From NCBI GenBank assembly GCA_021847605.1, contig JAJZQN010000021.1:1-62638 (forward strand): a DNA stretch of 62,638 nucleotides, given 5' to 3'. Below, piece by piece: positions 9,872 to 19,840 of the stretch. Position 1 is the stretch's first letter. Each line of letters opens with the position of its first letter. Position numbers and translations under genes: made by a program. The stretch is from Pseudomonadota bacterium. GTDB taxonomy: Bacteria > Pseudomonadota > Alphaproteobacteria > Sphingomonadales > Sphingomonadaceae. The notes beneath the pieces are model-generated. The model made no database searches. It was not told where the DNA came from and worked only from the letters and a program-made list of their open reading frames with translations.

Positions 9872-10945
9872 TTATTCGCCATCATCCTCCGCATCGAGTC
9901 CGGTCATCATTCCTTCGGCAACCTGTTCGGTCTTGCCGCGAATGGCCTGTTCCAGCTTTTCGGCCAGTTCGGGATGTTCCTTGAGATAGGTTTTGGCGTT
10001 TTCACGGCCCTGACCAATGCGGATCGAGTCGTAGGAGAACCATGCGCCCGATTTTTCGACCAGACCGGCCTTCACGCCGATGTCGAGCATTTCACCGATC
10101 TTGGAGATGCCCTCGCCATACATGATGTCGAATTCGACCTGCTTGAAGGGCGGCGCGACCTTGTTCTTCACCACCTTTACACGGGTCGCGTTGCCGACAA
10201 TATCGTCGCGATCCTTGATCTGGCCGGTGCGACGAATGTCGAGGCGGACCGAAGCATAGAATTTGAGCGCATTGCCGCCGGTCGTGGTTTCCGGGTTGCC
10301 GTACATCACGCCAATCTTCATGCGGACCTGGTTGATGAAGATGACCATGCATTTGGAACGCGCGATCGAGCCGGTCAGCTTACGCAGCGCCTGGGACATG
10401 AGGCGAGCCTGAAGGCCGACATGGCTGTCGCCCATTTCACCCTCGATTTCGGCACGCGGCACCAGCGCGGCGACCGAGTCGATGACCAGAATGTCGATGG
10501 CGTTGGAGCGGACCAGCGTATCGACGATTTCCAACGCCTGTTCGCCGGTGTCCGGCTGAGACACGATCAATTCATCGATGTCGACACCCAGTTTCTTGGC
10601 ATAAATCGGGTCGAGCGCATGTTCCGCGTCCACGAAGGCGGCGGTGCCGCCAGCCTTTTGCGCTTCGGCAATGGCGTGCAGCGTCAGCGTGGTCTTGCCC
10701 GAGCTTTCCGGGCCGTAGATTTCGATGATGCGCCCCTTGGGCAGGCCACCGATGCCAAGCGCGATGTCGAGGCCGAGCGATCCGGTCGAGATCGATTCAA
10801 TCTCGATCTTTTCCCGGCTGCCGAGCTTCATCGCGCTGCCCTTGCCAAAGGCGCGGTCGATCTGTGCGAGCGCCGCGTCCAGTGCTTTCTGTCTGTCCAT
10901 ATTCCCCGTCTTCTTGGAATCGATGAGTGAAAGCAGTGCAGTCAT
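9872..10945 (-). CDS. recA: Recombinase RecA
   Basis: This is the 357-aa RecA strand-exchange ATPase and SOS coprotease. Walker A GPESSGKT is at residues 78-85 (counted from the ATG at 10945), and the characteristic [20 protein letters not shown] segment starts the core. The L1/L2 loop region follows, with the [17 protein letters not shown] block. The C-terminus is acidic (DAEDDGE), as usual. I chose 10945 ([12 protein letters not shown]) because AGGGACGA precedes it. A start at 10996 would add 17 odd residues. It is followed by the terminator at 9767-9800. I saw no clear LexA box by eye. Confidence 0.97.
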   Translation of the reverse strand: MTALLSLIDSKKTGNMDRQKALDAALAQIDRAFGKGSAMKLGSREKIEIESISTGSLGLDIALGIGGLPKGRIIEIYGPESSGKTTLTLHAIAEAQKAGGTAAFVDAEHALDPIYAKKLGVDIDELIVSQPDTGEQALEIVDTLVRSNAIDILVIDSVAALVPRAEIEGEMGDSHVGLQARLMSQALRKLTGSIARSKCMVIFINQVRMKIGVMYGNPETTTGGNALKFYASVRLDIRRTGQIKDRDDIVGNATRVKVVKNKVAPPFKQVEFDIMYGEGISKIGEMLDIGVKAGLVEKSGAWFSYDSIRIGQGRENAKTYLKEHPELAEKLEQAIRGKTEQVAEGMMTGLDAEDDGE

Positions 10946-11044
10946 CGGCGTCGTCCCTGTCAAGCGGATCGCGGCCGGACATTCCGGCCTTGCCAATGAT
11001 GTATCCTATTTGTTCTCCATGAACAAGAGGAGAACGGAAATTTC

Positions 11045-11404
11045 CTATCCTTGCGCCAATATCTTTTCCAGCGCTCGTTCGACCGCCCCGATGGTGAAGG
11101 GTTTGGCGAGCGTCGGACGCCCGGCATGGGCCGAAGGCAGATCATCCGCCATGCCGCCAGTGGCGAAGATGAAGGGCACGCCAGCCTGCGCCAATATGTC
11201 GGCGACGGGCCAGCTTTTCTCTCCCTGAAGATTGCAGTCGACCAGCGCTGCGTCGAAGCCGCCGGCGCGCGCCTGATCGCAGGCCTCGTCCACCGTGGCG
11301 GCAAGGCCGTGGAGCCGATAGCCCAGTGCGTCGAGATAATCCTCCAGCATCATGCCGATCATCGCTTCATCTTCCACGATCAGGATCGATTTTGCATCCG
11401 ACAT
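11045..11404 (-). CDS. Stand-alone response-regulator receiver (CheY-like)
   Basis: The 119-aa protein is a single receiver domain with no output domain. The acidic pocket is E11/D12, the phosphoacceptor D56 (in ALVDCNL), the switch Thr T82 (in FATGG) and the conserved K101 (in LAKPF). It lies on the same strand just downstream of cckA, about 90 bp from the cckA stop, so it may be cotranscribed. Such receivers act as phosphate sinks or protein-protein switches. The partner is not shown by the sequence, but CckA is the obvious candidate. Confidence 0.88.
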   Translation of the reverse strand: MSDAKSILIVEDEAMIGMMLEDYLDALGYRLHGLAATVDEACDQARAGGFDAALVDCNLQGEKSWPVADILAQAGVPFIFATGGMADDLPSAHAGRPTLAKPFTIGAVERALEKILAQG

Positions 11405-11491
11405 GCGCAGGCCATTCCCTCTTTCTAGCTGCGTTGCGCTATCGCAACGCTTCCGCTTTGCCCAGCATAATCACCGGCGCGGCCATTTGGT

Positions 11492-13915
11492 TCATTCCGC
11501 CGCCGGAGGCTTCAACAGGGCGTCGCGTGCCGCCTCCGCCAGCTGGCTGACCGAGAAGGGCTTGGGCAGGAAGGCGACATTGGCGAGATCGATCGACTTG
11601 CGCAGCTGTTCCTCGGCATAGCCGGACATGAACAATACGGGCAGGTCGGGGCGGCTGTGCCGCGCACGGGCGACCATGGCAGGGCCGTCCATATTGGGCA
11701 TCACGACGTCGGAGATGAGCAGGTCGATCTGGTCCCCGCGCTCCAGCACCTCCAGCCCCTGTTCCCCGTCATTGGCGGTCAGCACCTTATAGCCCTGTCG
11801 CGTGAGCGCCCGTTCGGCCACGGCGCGGACCATATCCTCATCCTCCACCAGCAGGATCGTGCCGGTGCCCCATGTTTCGGTGCGCGGCGCGGGCGCCTTG
11901 GGCGCGACGGGCTGTTGCGCGTCGGCGCCGCTATAGACCGGCAGATAGATGACGAAGCTGGCGCCGCGGCCCAGTTCGGATTCAGCGAAGATATAGCCGC
12001 CCGATTGCTTGACGATGCCATAGACGGTGGACAGGCCAAGGCCTGTGCCCTTGCCCAGTTCCTTCGTGGTGAAGAAGGGTTCGAAAATCTTCGCCAATAT
12101 GTCGGGCGGGATGCCAAGGCCGGTGTCTGACACGCGCAGCGCGGTATAATCGCCCGCAGGCAAAATCTGTTGCCGCATTTCGCGTATCTTGATCGCAGGG
12201 ACGGCATAGGTCTGGATATTGAGCGTGCCGCCGCCGGGCATGGCGTCGCGCGCATTGACGGCGAGGTTGACGATCACCTGTTCCAGCTGCCCCGGATCGG
12301 CGCGCACCGCGCCCAGGCTGCGCCCGTGAACCACCTCCAGCCGGACATTTTCGCCCAGCAGGCGCTTGAGCAGAGTCGATACGTCGGCAACGATATCGGG
12401 CAGTTGCAGGATTTGCGGCCGCAACGTCTGTTGCCGGGAGAAGGCGAGCAACTGGCGCGTCAGGCCTGCGGCGCGGTTGGAATTGGACTTGATCTGCTGA
12501 ATATCGTCATAGTCGCTGTCGCCCGGCGTATGGCGCATCAGCATCAGGTCGCAATGGCCGATGATGGCGGTCAGGATATTGTTGAAATCATGTGCGACGC
12601 CACCGGCAAGCTGGCCGATAGCCTGCATCTTGGTCGCCTGTGCCACCTGCCGCTTGAGTTTCGATTCCTCGCTATTATCCTTGAGGCTGAGCAGCACCGC
12701 CGCTTCGCCAAGGCCGCGCACCCCCGCCAGACTGAGCGCGATGGGATCGTCCGGCGTGTCGCGCATGCGGACGGCAATGTCGCCCGACATTTGCGGCCCC
12801 ACGGCAAAGCGGCGCACCGCATCGGCCACCGCCGCCTGATCCTCCCGCACCACGAGGTCGCCGGGATAGCTGGGCTTTTCATTGGGCTTGAGGCCCGCGA
12901 CACGGGCAAAGGCATTGTTGAGGAACAGGACGCGCCCGTCGCGATCCGCCATGGCAAGGCCAAAGGGCAGCAGCGACAACAGGGTTTCGATATAGGAAAG
13001 CGCCGACGTGCCGCCGCCGCCCGCAGGCTCGTCGATCAGGAGGAGGAGCATCGGCCCATCCTGCACCGACGCCTGCGCGCCATTGGCCTGCGCCGCGCGC
13101 TTCAACGGCACCTGAAGCAGGCGCAGCGGCAGGCCGCCCTGCTCCTCCCGCGCCAGAAACAGCCGCCCCTTGTCATCCACGCGCATATGGGCGGCGAAAT
13201 CGCGGCCGGTGATATTGGCGTCGATCCGCCCGGCGGCGCGCAGCAGAAAGGCGCCGTTGGCAGCGCGGATGCGCCCTTCCCCGCCGATCATCACCGCCAT
13301 GATGCCCGCTTCGCCCAGTTGCCGCCCCGCTTCGCCGGTCAGCACGCGGTTGACGTCGTCCAGCGCGCTGGGCTGACGCACGGGGGAAAAGCGCCAGAGG
13401 AGATAATCGTCGGTGCGGCCGGTGCGGGCGATGTCGACATCAAGGCGCAGCGCACCCTGCGTCAGGCCGGCGACCTGCGCCTCTCCATCACGCCATGCGG
13501 CGCGGGCGCCCTGCGACAGGCGCTCGTTCATAGCGGCGTCGGTGACGAGGCCGGGCGGCGTGGGATAGCCGGGGAACCATTCGCCGAACAGGTCGCTGGC
13601 GCAGACGAGGCGGCCCGATCGGTCGGTGACGGCGATCGCCATGCTGGAGGCGTCGGCGGCGGCGCGCGCGACCGTCCAGTCGGGCGTCGCTTCGCCCATC
13701 GCGACCGGGGCCGGATAAAGATGGCGGAACCATGCCGCAGCCGTCGCCGCCAGCAGCACCGCCATGGCAAAGCCCGCCGCCAGCACCAGGCTGTTCAAAA
13801 CATAGAAAAGCAGTCCGGCGGACGCCAGCGCCGCCAGTATCAGCAGCGGCAGGGCCAGGCGCGAGGAAGGCTGAGTGAGCCAGGCATCGCCAACATTCTT
13901 CACGCGCGCGGCCAT
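11492..13915 (-). CDS. cckA: Cell-cycle hybrid histidine kinase CckA
   Basis: The 807-aa kinase has two N-terminal membrane helices (about residues 20-40 and 43-63), PAS-like sensory modules, and a HisKA domain with phosphoacceptor H442 in [19 protein letters not shown]. An HATPase domain follows (G boxes DTGLGIPP and [13 protein letters not shown]). The C-terminal receiver has phosphoacceptor D736 ([13 protein letters not shown]). The H-box wording and the [24 protein letters not shown] follow-on are those of alphaproteobacterial CckA, which feeds phosphate through ChpT to CtrA and controls the cell cycle, motility and often GTA release. I chose 13915 (MAARVKNVG), with AGGGGA upstream, rather than 14011. 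Confidence 0.88.
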   Translation of the reverse strand: MAARVKNVGDAWLTQPSSRLALPLLILAALASAGLLFYVLNSLVLAAGFAMAVLLAATAAAWFRHLYPAPVAMGEATPDWTVARAAADASSMAIAVTDRSGRLVCASDLFGEWFPGYPTPPGLVTDAAMNERLSQGARAAWRDGEAQVAGLTQGALRLDVDIARTGRTDDYLLWRFSPVRQPSALDDVNRVLTGEAGRQLGEAGIMAVMIGGEGRIRAANGAFLLRAAGRIDANITGRDFAAHMRVDDKGRLFLAREEQGGLPLRLLQVPLKRAAQANGAQASVQDGPMLLLLIDEPAGGGGTSALSYIETLLSLLPFGLAMADRDGRVLFLNNAFARVAGLKPNEKPSYPGDLVVREDQAAVADAVRRFAVGPQMSGDIAVRMRDTPDDPIALSLAGVRGLGEAAVLLSLKDNSEESKLKRQVAQATKMQAIGQLAGGVAHDFNNILTAIIGHCDLMLMRHTPGDSDYDDIQQIKSNSNRAAGLTRQLLAFSRQQTLRPQILQLPDIVADVSTLLKRLLGENVRLEVVHGRSLGAVRADPGQLEQVIVNLAVNARDAMPGGGTLNIQTYAVPAIKIREMRQQILPAGDYTALRVSDTGLGIPPDILAKIFEPFFTTKELGKGTGLGLSTVYGIVKQSGGYIFAESELGRGASFVIYLPVYSGADAQQPVAPKAPAPRTETWGTGTILLVEDEDMVRAVAERALTRQGYKVLTANDGEQGLEVLERGDQIDLLISDVVMPNMDGPAMVARARHSRPDLPVLFMSGYAEEQLRKSIDLANVAFLPKPFSVSQLAEAARDALLKPPAAE

Positions 13916-13961
13916 GGTCGGCCAATCCCCTGCATCTGCTATCGGACAAGATCGCGCAGGA

Positions 13962-14555
13962 TCACACCGGCGCGACTTCCTCCAATGCGCTGTTTTCGCA
14001 GGTCTTGCCAATCCTCAATTTGCGCGCCTGCCACTTGCGGCCCATGCGATGGCGCCAGAACCAGTCGGACACGAAATAGCCGATCACCGCGCTGGCCAGC
14101 GAAATGAGGAACAGGCCAAGCAGCATGGCGGGCGCAGCCTCCGAGAAAAGCCAGGCGCACCATTGGCCGAATGTCGCATGGCCATCGACCAGCGCCATGA
14201 AGCCCGATGCGTCGGCGCTGCGCCCCAGCATCCAGTTGCCCAGCCACACCGACGCCATCAGGATGAGTGGCGTCGTGGCGGGATTGGACAGGAAGGTCAT
14301 GGCGGCGGCGACCGGAATGTTCGCACGGAAGGGCAAGGCGAAAATGGCGGCGCCCGCAATCTGAACGCCGGGGATCAGCAGGAAGATGCCGACGAACAGG
14401 CCCAGCGCCACGCCGCGCGGCACCGACCGGCGGGTGAAACGCCACAAGGACGGTTCCAGCACGCGATGGGCGACCGGGGCCAGCACCTTGCTCTTTTCCA
14501 GCGACTCACGGGTGGGGGCATTGGCATGCCACCAGCGGGTGAAGCGATTATCCAT
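13962..14555 (-). CDS. DUF2062 membrane protein
   Basis: The 197-aa integral membrane protein matches the DUF2062 pattern: an amphipathic N-terminus, then RRSVPRGVALGLFVGIFLLIPG, a second hydrophobic stretch with FLSNPATTPLILMASVWLGN, and two C-terminal helices. The conserved NPATTP is the family hallmark. The ATG at 14555 overlaps the smpB stop by one base (TGATG on the minus strand). A TTG three bases upstream is an alternative start. The function is unknown. Translational coupling to smpB is the only context clue. Confidence 0.82.
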   Translation of the reverse strand: MDNRFTRWWHANAPTRESLEKSKVLAPVAHRVLEPSLWRFTRRSVPRGVALGLFVGIFLLIPGVQIAGAAIFALPFRANIPVAAAMTFLSNPATTPLILMASVWLGNWMLGRSADASGFMALVDGHATFGQWCAWLFSEAAPAMLLGLFLISLASAVIGYFVSDWFWRHRMGRKWQARKLRIGKTCENSALEEVAPV

Positions 14556-15037
14556 CAACCATGCGCTTTCATGATGCGCTGCTGATCGCGCTTCCAGTCG
14601 CGTTCCTTGATCGTGTCGCGCTTGTCGTGATTCTGCTTGCCCTTGGCCAGCGCCAGTTCGACCTTGGCCCGGCCGGTGCTGTTGAAATAGATCATCAGCG
14701 GGACCAAAGTCATGCCCTTGCGCTCGACCGCGCCGTGCATCTTGTTGATTTCCCGCTCATGCAGCAGCAGCTTGCGGGGCCGCTTCGGTTCGTGATTCTC
14801 GCGGTTGCCATGGCTATATTCGGGGATGTTGCTGTTCACCAGCCACACCTGACTGCCCTTCACCTCGGCATAGCTTTCCGCGATCGTGCCTTCGCCGCCG
14901 CGCAGAGCCTTCACCTCGGTCCCTTGCAGGGCGATGCCCGCCTCGAACACGTCCTCGATGAAATAATCGAAGCGGGCGCGCCGGTTTTCAGCGACGATCT
15001 TCTTCTTGTCGAAGGTTTCGGGACGGGGGCGGGCCAT
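14555..15037 (-). CDS. smpB: SsrA-binding protein SmpB
   Basis: The 160-aa tmRNA-binding protein is needed for trans-translation, the rescue of stalled ribosomes. The family signature is visible: [31 protein letters not shown], and the C-terminal tail [19 protein letters not shown] that enters the mRNA channel. The length is normal. It precedes the DUF2062 gene with a one-base overlap, and dapA lies about 110 bp upstream on the same strand, so the three may form one operon. The ssrA gene itself is not in this window. Confidence 0.97.
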   Translation of the reverse strand: MARPRPETFDKKKIVAENRRARFDYFIEDVFEAGIALQGTEVKALRGGEGTIAESYAEVKGSQVWLVNSNIPEYSHGNRENHEPKRPRKLLLHEREINKMHGAVERKGMTLVPLMIYFNSTGRAKVELALAKGKQNHDKRDTIKERDWKRDQQRIMKAHG

Positions 15038-15145
15038 CGGTCAGTCTATACTTTCGTTCATAACGGGCCGGGCCTATACGCGCCCCGCCCATAATCTATT
15101 CCGTGCCACGGCCCGGATAGGACGGGATATGGTGTCGGCTGCGCC

Positions 15146-16024
15146 TTAAACCAATCCCGCAATCTCCAGCGCCCGATCCACCGCCGCACGACTCGATTCC
15201 GACGGCCAGGTGATGGGCAGGCGGACTTCATCCGGCATGTCCGGGCGGACTCGCGTAAGGGCATATTTAACCGGGCCGGGTGAAGAATCGCTGAACAGGG
15301 CGTCGTGCAGGGGATAGAGACGATCCTGAAGCGCCAATGCGCCATCCCAGTCGGCACGGGCCATCGCCGCCTGAAACTCGGCGGACAGGCGCGGCGCGAC
15401 ATTGGCGGTGACGGAAATACACCCCTTGCCGCCCATCGCGTTGAAGCCCAGCGCCGTCTCGTCATTCCCCGAAAGCTGGCAGAAGTCGGGGCGGCAGGCC
15501 AGACGCTGCGCGGTGACACGCCCCAGATTCCCGGTGGCGTCCTTGATCCCGACGATGGTCTGATATTCCTCCGACAGGCGATGGATCACCGGCACGCCGA
15601 TGTCGGTGATGGTGCGGGTGGGCACGTTGTAGAGGATGATGGGCAGGTCGCAGCGTTCCGCCAGATAGGCGAAGTGGCGATAGACGCCCTCCTGATTGGG
15701 CTTGTTATAATAGGGCGCGACGACCAGAGCCGCGTCGGCGCCAGCCGCCTGCGCGGCATACATATGTTCAAGCGCGATGCGGGTATCGTTGGAGCCACAG
15801 CCCGCGATCACCGGCACGCGCCCGGCGGCCTGATCGACGCAGATGGCGATGACGCGATTATGCTCCTCGACCGTCATGGTAGCGCTTTCGCCGGTGGTGC
15901 CGCAGGGGACCAGCGCGCTCGATCCTTCCACGATTTGCCAGTCGACAAAGGCCCGGAAAGCGGCCTCATCAATCGACCCGTCGCGAAATGGGGTAATCAG
16001 AGCCGGAATCGAGCCGGAAAACAT
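15146..16024 (-). CDS. dapA: 4-hydroxy-tetrahydrodipicolinate synthase
   Basis: This 292-aa TIM-barrel enzyme condenses pyruvate with aspartate semialdehyde, the first committed step to lysine and diaminopimelate. Active-site elements are GTTGES at 42-47, Y132 (in ILYNVPTRT) and the Schiff-base lysine K161 (in GIKDATGN). The length and start fit the family. It is transcribed divergently from the lytic transglycosylase gene, with 99 bp between the start codons, so peptidoglycan precursor supply and peptidoglycan turnover genes share an intergenic region. Confidence 0.96.
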   Translation of the reverse strand: MFSGSIPALITPFRDGSIDEAAFRAFVDWQIVEGSSALVPCGTTGESATMTVEEHNRVIAICVDQAAGRVPVIAGCGSNDTRIALEHMYAAQAAGADAALVVAPYYNKPNQEGVYRHFAYLAERCDLPIILYNVPTRTITDIGVPVIHRLSEEYQTIVGIKDATGNLGRVTAQRLACRPDFCQLSGNDETALGFNAMGGKGCISVTANVAPRLSAEFQAAMARADWDGALALQDRLYPLHDALFSDSSPGPVKYALTRVRPDMPDEVRLPITWPSESSRAAVDRALEIAGLV

Positions 16025-16123
16025 GATAAAACTCCTTCAAATCTCCGGCCGGCCGGGGCATGATCGGTCAAGCGGCGCGCTATAGCGCGTCGTTCAGGGC
16101 CTGATAAGGAGGCATTTGCGATA

Positions 16124-18211
16124 ATGTCCAGCATGTCGACGCCCGCACTTGTCGAAAGTTACCTGATCCGCATGCCGATTATTGCTCTGTTACTCGTCAC
16201 CGCAGGCGCCAGCGCCCAGACCGAAGGCCAGCCCGTTGGTGCGCCCTCGCCCTTTCCACCGGGCGCGATCGTCCAGCCCCTGCCGCAGGGGGACAGCGGA
16301 CCCAGCCCATGGCAACAGGCCGCATCGCGCATCGGCCAGCCAAGCGACGGCGCCATCGCCGCGACGATCAGCCAGTGGCGCGCCCTGCAACAGAGCGATG
16401 GCCTGGGCTTTTCGACCTATGCCAGCTTCATCATGGCCAATCCCGGCTGGCCGGGCGAAGACCGGATGCGGCGGCTGGCCGAAACCGGGATCAATCCCGA
16501 CAGCTATGATCCGACGCAGGTCAGCGCCTTCTTCACCCGCTTCCCGCCGCGCACCGCGACCGGCCATGCCCGCAACGCCGTCGCCCTGATGCAGCTTGGC
16601 CGCATGGCCGAGGCGCGGATCGCGGCGCGCAACGCATGGATCGGCGGATCGCTCAGCCCAACGGACGAGGCGCGGCTGCTGTCGCTCTTTGCGTCCAGCT
16701 TCACCCCCGCCGACCATGATCTGCGCGCCGACGCGCTGTTGTGGGGCAATGATACCAACGGCGCGGAACGCATGCTGGCCTATGTCACGCCGGCCCGGCG
16801 CGCCGTCTTTTCCGCGCGGATCGCATTCCGGCGCCGCGCGCCCGACGCAGCTATGCAGATGCAGACGGCCGATGCCATCGGCGCAAGCGACGCCGGTTTC
16901 GTCGCGGACAAGGCCCAATGGCTGATGAGCGCGGGCAGCGGCGTGAGCGCCCGCCAATATCTGGCCAATCGCCCTGTGCTGACCAACCGGCCCGCCAATG
17001 TGGAAAAATTCTATGAGGCCTTATTGTCGCAGGCGCGCAGCGCAGCGAGCGACAGCCAGTGGAGTTTCGCCTATGGCATCGCCAGCAAGATCGACGATGC
17101 GATCGCGCCGGGCGTAGAGGTCAGCGATCAGGCGATCGGCGTGCGCGACGATTATACCAGCCTTGCCTGGCTGGCGGGATCGACCGCCTTCTACAATCTG
17201 AACCGGCCGACCGACGCGGTGACGATGTTCCGCCGCTATGCCGATGCGGCCAAATCGCCCCAGACCCGGTCGAAGGGCTATTATTGGGCAGGCCGCGCCG
17301 CATTACAGGCGGGCGATGCCGCCACCGCCAACAGCTATTTCGGACAGGCCGGTGCCTATCCCGATCAGTTTTACGGCCAGTTGGCGCTGGAACGGCTGGG
17401 CCGCCCCATCCCTGCCCCCGCCACCGTCGAGCGGCCGGTGCCGATTTCGGCGGCCGAGCGCGCCGCATTCGACAATCGCACCGTCGTCCGCGCGGTCAAG
17501 GCGCTGGGCCAGATGGGCTATTGGGAAGACCAGAGCAAATTCGCCCGCGCCATCGCCAATAATGCCGACAGCGATACCGACCATTTTCTGGCCGCAGAGC
17601 TGGCACAGAATATCGGCCGCCCCGACATGGGCGTGATGGTGGGCCGCCGCGCCGTATCGAGCGGCCTGACCGGCTATGGCACCAGCGCCTTTCCGCGCGT
17701 GCCGGTGCCGTCGGAAGCGCAATATAACTGGACCATGGTCCATGCCATTGCGCGGCAGGAAAGCCAGTTCGACCGGCAGATCGTCAGCCATGCCGGCGCC
17801 CGCGGCCTGATGCAGTTGATGCCCGGCACCGCCCGCGAACAGGCAGGCAAGATGGGCATGAGCTACAGCCCCGGATCGCTCAACGAACCAAGCTATAACA
17901 TCATGCTAGGTTCGGGCTATTTCCAGCGGATGCTGGACTATTATGGCGGCAGCTATCCGTTGGCGGTGGCGGCCTATAATGCCGGGCCGGGCAATGTGAA
18001 CCGATGGATTTCGGCCAATGGCGACCCGCGCCTGCCCGGCGCCGACATGCTGCGCTGGATTGAGCAGATCCCGATTTTCGAGACGCGCAACTATGTGCAG
18101 CGCGTGCTGGAAAATGCCGTCGTCTATGAAGCGATGAACCCGGAAAAGGCGAAGTTCCGGGGGACCAACGCGGTACTGAGCCGCTATCTGGGCAAGCAGA
18201 CGCCGGGCTGA
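16124..18211 (+). CDS. slt: Soluble lytic murein transglycosylase
   Basis: The 695-aa periplasmic enzyme has an N-terminal hydrophobic signal (MPIIALLLVTAGASAQ, beginning at residue 17), a long alpha-superhelical U-shaped region, and a C-terminal SLT/goose-lysozyme domain. The catalytic glutamate is E546 in IARQESQFD, followed by GARGLMQLMPGTA and the AYNAGPGNV motif. It cuts the glycan strand to leave 1,6-anhydroMurNAc muropeptides. A start at 16172, right at the signal peptide, is an alternative. AAGGAGG precedes 16124 with slightly long spacing. AnhydroMurNAc peptides are the signal read by AmpR, encoded 2 kb away. Confidence 0.92.
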   Translation: MSSMSTPALVESYLIRMPIIALLLVTAGASAQTEGQPVGAPSPFPPGAIVQPLPQGDSGPSPWQQAASRIGQPSDGAIAATISQWRALQQSDGLGFSTYASFIMANPGWPGEDRMRRLAETGINPDSYDPTQVSAFFTRFPPRTATGHARNAVALMQLGRMAEARIAARNAWIGGSLSPTDEARLLSLFASSFTPADHDLRADALLWGNDTNGAERMLAYVTPARRAVFSARIAFRRRAPDAAMQMQTADAIGASDAGFVADKAQWLMSAGSGVSARQYLANRPVLTNRPANVEKFYEALLSQARSAASDSQWSFAYGIASKIDDAIAPGVEVSDQAIGVRDDYTSLAWLAGSTAFYNLNRPTDAVTMFRRYADAAKSPQTRSKGYYWAGRAALQAGDAATANSYFGQAGAYPDQFYGQLALERLGRPIPAPATVERPVPISAAERAAFDNRTVVRAVKALGQMGYWEDQSKFARAIANNADSDTDHFLAAELAQNIGRPDMGVMVGRRAVSSGLTGYGTSAFPRVPVPSEAQYNWTMVHAIARQESQFDRQIVSHAGARGLMQLMPGTAREQAGKMGMSYSPGSLNEPSYNIMLGSGYFQRMLDYYGGSYPLAVAAYNAGPGNVNRWISANGDPRLPGADMLRWIEQIPIFETRNYVQRVLENAVVYEAMNPEKAKFRGTNAVLSRYLGKQTPG

Positions 18212-18221
18212 ATGACGATTG

Positions 18222-18333
18222 CGCGCAGAGGCGCAGAGATTTTTGAGAATGGCTGCGCCGCAGCATGCGGCTGTATCCATTTTCGCGCCTTCGCGTGAAC
18301 AATGACGCTCCGCGTCCTCTGCGCCTCTGCGCG
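18222..18333. repeat. 17-bp inverted repeat CGCGCAGAGGCGCAGAG, long spacer
   Basis: CGCGCAGAGGCGCAGAG (18222-18238) is the exact reverse complement of 18317-18333. The arms enclose about 78 bp with no ORF. The same arm sequence recurs at 23383-23440, so this is a dispersed repeat family. It separates slt from greB. Confidence 0.85.
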
Positions 18334-18376
18334 AACCAAATTGCGCAATCCCCCCGGCTGCGGATAAGGCGTTTGC

Positions 18377-18862
18377 ATGACCACACCCTATCCCAACTAT
18401 ATCTCTCCCGATGGCTTTGCGAAGCTGCGCGCCGAATATGACCATCTGTTGGGAGTAGAGAGGCCGCGCATCGTGGAGGTGGTCAGCTGGGCCGCGGGCA
18501 ATGGCGACCGCAGCGAAAATGGCGACTATCTTTATGGCCGCAAGCGGATGCGCGAAATCGACGGCCAATTGAAGCGGCTGTCGAAGAAGATGAAGGACGC
18601 CAAGGTCGTCGACCCGCGCCAGCAACCCGACAAGAGCAAAGTGTTTTTCGGAGCGACCGTCACCATCGCCGATGAGGACGACAATCACCGCACCGTGACA
18701 ATCATGGGCAATGACGAGGCGGATGTGGATGCCGGCCGGATCGGTTGGGGCTCGCCCATCGCCCGCGCCCTGCGCGGTGCGGCGGTCGGCGACCTGCGCC
18801 GGGTGATGCTGCCCGGCGGGGAGAAGGAGTATGAGGTGATCGAACTTCGCTACCCGGCCTGA
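18377..18862 (+). CDS. greB: Transcription elongation factor GreB
   Basis: This 161-aa GreA/GreB family factor rescues backtracked RNA polymerase by stimulating transcript cleavage. The coiled-coil tip with acidic residues is in GNGDRSENGDYLYGRKRMRE (about residues 41-60). The C-terminal FKBP-like domain has VFFGATVTI and GWGSPIARALRG. The basic YGRKR stretch after the tip favours GreB over GreA. The 3' end overlaps the convergent ampR by 13 bp. Confidence 0.9.
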   Translation: MTTPYPNYISPDGFAKLRAEYDHLLGVERPRIVEVVSWAAGNGDRSENGDYLYGRKRMREIDGQLKRLSKKMKDAKVVDPRQQPDKSKVFFGATVTIADEDDNHRTVTIMGNDEADVDAGRIGWGSPIARALRGAAVGDLRRVMLPGGEKEYEVIELRYPA

Positions 18863-19731
18863 CCGTCCACCGCCGCCTGCATCAGCCAGCGGCGGAAATC
18901 CGCCATCGCGCCATTATCCGGGCGCGACATCAGGCGGGTGAGCCAATAGCCGCCCAGATCGACCGACACGGCAAAGGGCGCGACCAGCCGCCCGCTTTGC
19001 AGTTCGGCGGCGAACAGGGCCGGCGGCGCCAGCGCCACGCCATGCCCGGCCAGCGCAGCGCGGATCATCAAGGTGGAACTGTCGAACACCGGCCCGCGCA
19101 GGGAGGGGCAGACCGCGCCAGCCGCCGCGAACCAGCGTGACCATTCGTCGGCACGATAGGAACGCAGCAAGGTTTGGCGCGACAGCCCCTGCGCTCCGTC
19201 GATCCGGGTCGCCATGTCCGGCGTGCAGAGGGGGGTCAGCGGCGCACGCAGAATTGGTTCGGCGTGAGTACCGTGCCAAGCGCCGTCGCCGAAACGGATG
19301 GCAAGGTCCAGCCCCTCCCCCGCCAGATCGACCCGGTTATTGTTGGTCATGATGCGCAGATCGACATGCGGACAGGCGCGGGCGAAATCGTCGAGCCGAT
19401 CGAGCAGCCAGCCCCCCGCAAAAGTGCCGACCACGCCCAGCGTCAGGACGGTGCGAGGATGCCCACCCTCGATCCGGTCGAGCGTCGCGCCGATCCGGTC
19501 CAGCGCATCGCCCAATACCGGCAACAGCGCATGCCCCTCATCCGTGAGCGCCAGCCCACGCGGCAGACGGCGGAACAGGGTGGCGCCAAGCCGCGCCTCA
19601 AGCTGTGCGACCTGCTGGCTGACGGCGCCCTGGCTGACGCAGAGTTCGATCGCGGCGCGGGTGAAGTTGAGATGCCGGGCCGATGCCTCGAAAGCGCGCA
19701 GGGCGTTGAGCGGCAATTGGGCGCGATCCAT
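18850..19731 (-). CDS. ampR: AmpR-type LysR regulator of beta-lactamase
   Basis: The 293-aa LysR-family protein is unusually close to enterobacterial AmpR throughout. It has LRAFEASARHLNFTRAAIEL in the helix-turn-helix, GVVGTFAGGWL around residues 99-109, TNNNRVDLAGEGLDLAIRFG, and SYWxTRLxSR-like text near the end. Counting from the ATG at 19731 (MDRAQLPLN), Gly102 and Asp135 fall where AmpR has them. Substitutions at those two positions make AmpR constitutive, so this copy should be inducible. It is divergent from the class B3 beta-lactamase gene, the classic ampR layout. A start at 19743 is possible but would lie inside the palindromic box at 19741-19757. AmpR binds muropeptides from cell-wall recycling. 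Confidence 0.88.
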   Translation of the reverse strand: MDRAQLPLNALRAFEASARHLNFTRAAIELCVSQGAVSQQVAQLEARLGATLFRRLPRGLALTDEGHALLPVLGDALDRIGATLDRIEGGHPRTVLTLGVVGTFAGGWLLDRLDDFARACPHVDLRIMTNNNRVDLAGEGLDLAIRFGDGAWHGTHAEPILRAPLTPLCTPDMATRIDGAQGLSRQTLLRSYRADEWSRWFAAAGAVCPSLRGPVFDSSTLMIRAALAGHGVALAPPALFAAELQSGRLVAPFAVSVDLGGYWLTRLMSRPDNGAMADFRRWLMQAAVDGQAG

Positions 19732-19740
19732 ATGCGGTGG

Positions 19741-19757
19741 CATAAGTCAGGCTTATG
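19741..19757. promoter_or_regulatory. Candidate AmpR operator (T-N11-A palindrome)
   Basis: CATAAGTCAGGCTTATG is a perfect palindrome with 6-bp arms, and it contains TAAGTCAGGCTTA, the T-N11-A form of a LysR box. It lies between ampR and the beta-lactamase gene, 9 bp from the ampR start and 84 bp from the bla start. Confidence 0.65.
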
Positions 19758-19840
19758 GCTCTGTCGAGTTATGATGCTTTGTGCGGCTCCTCATTCCGCG
19801 ACACATTCGCGTTTATCCGATGGATAGAGGGATGAGGAGC

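Noticed and set aside
11431..11450. Perfect 8-bp hairpin GCGTTGCG/CGCAACGC after cckA
   Set aside because: It is a neat stem but no T-run follows on the minus strand, and the receiver gene lies just beyond, so I do not call it a terminator.
12170..14107. 645-residue plus-strand frame opposite cckA
   Set aside because: The kinase on the other strand has all its family motifs. The opposing frame has none.
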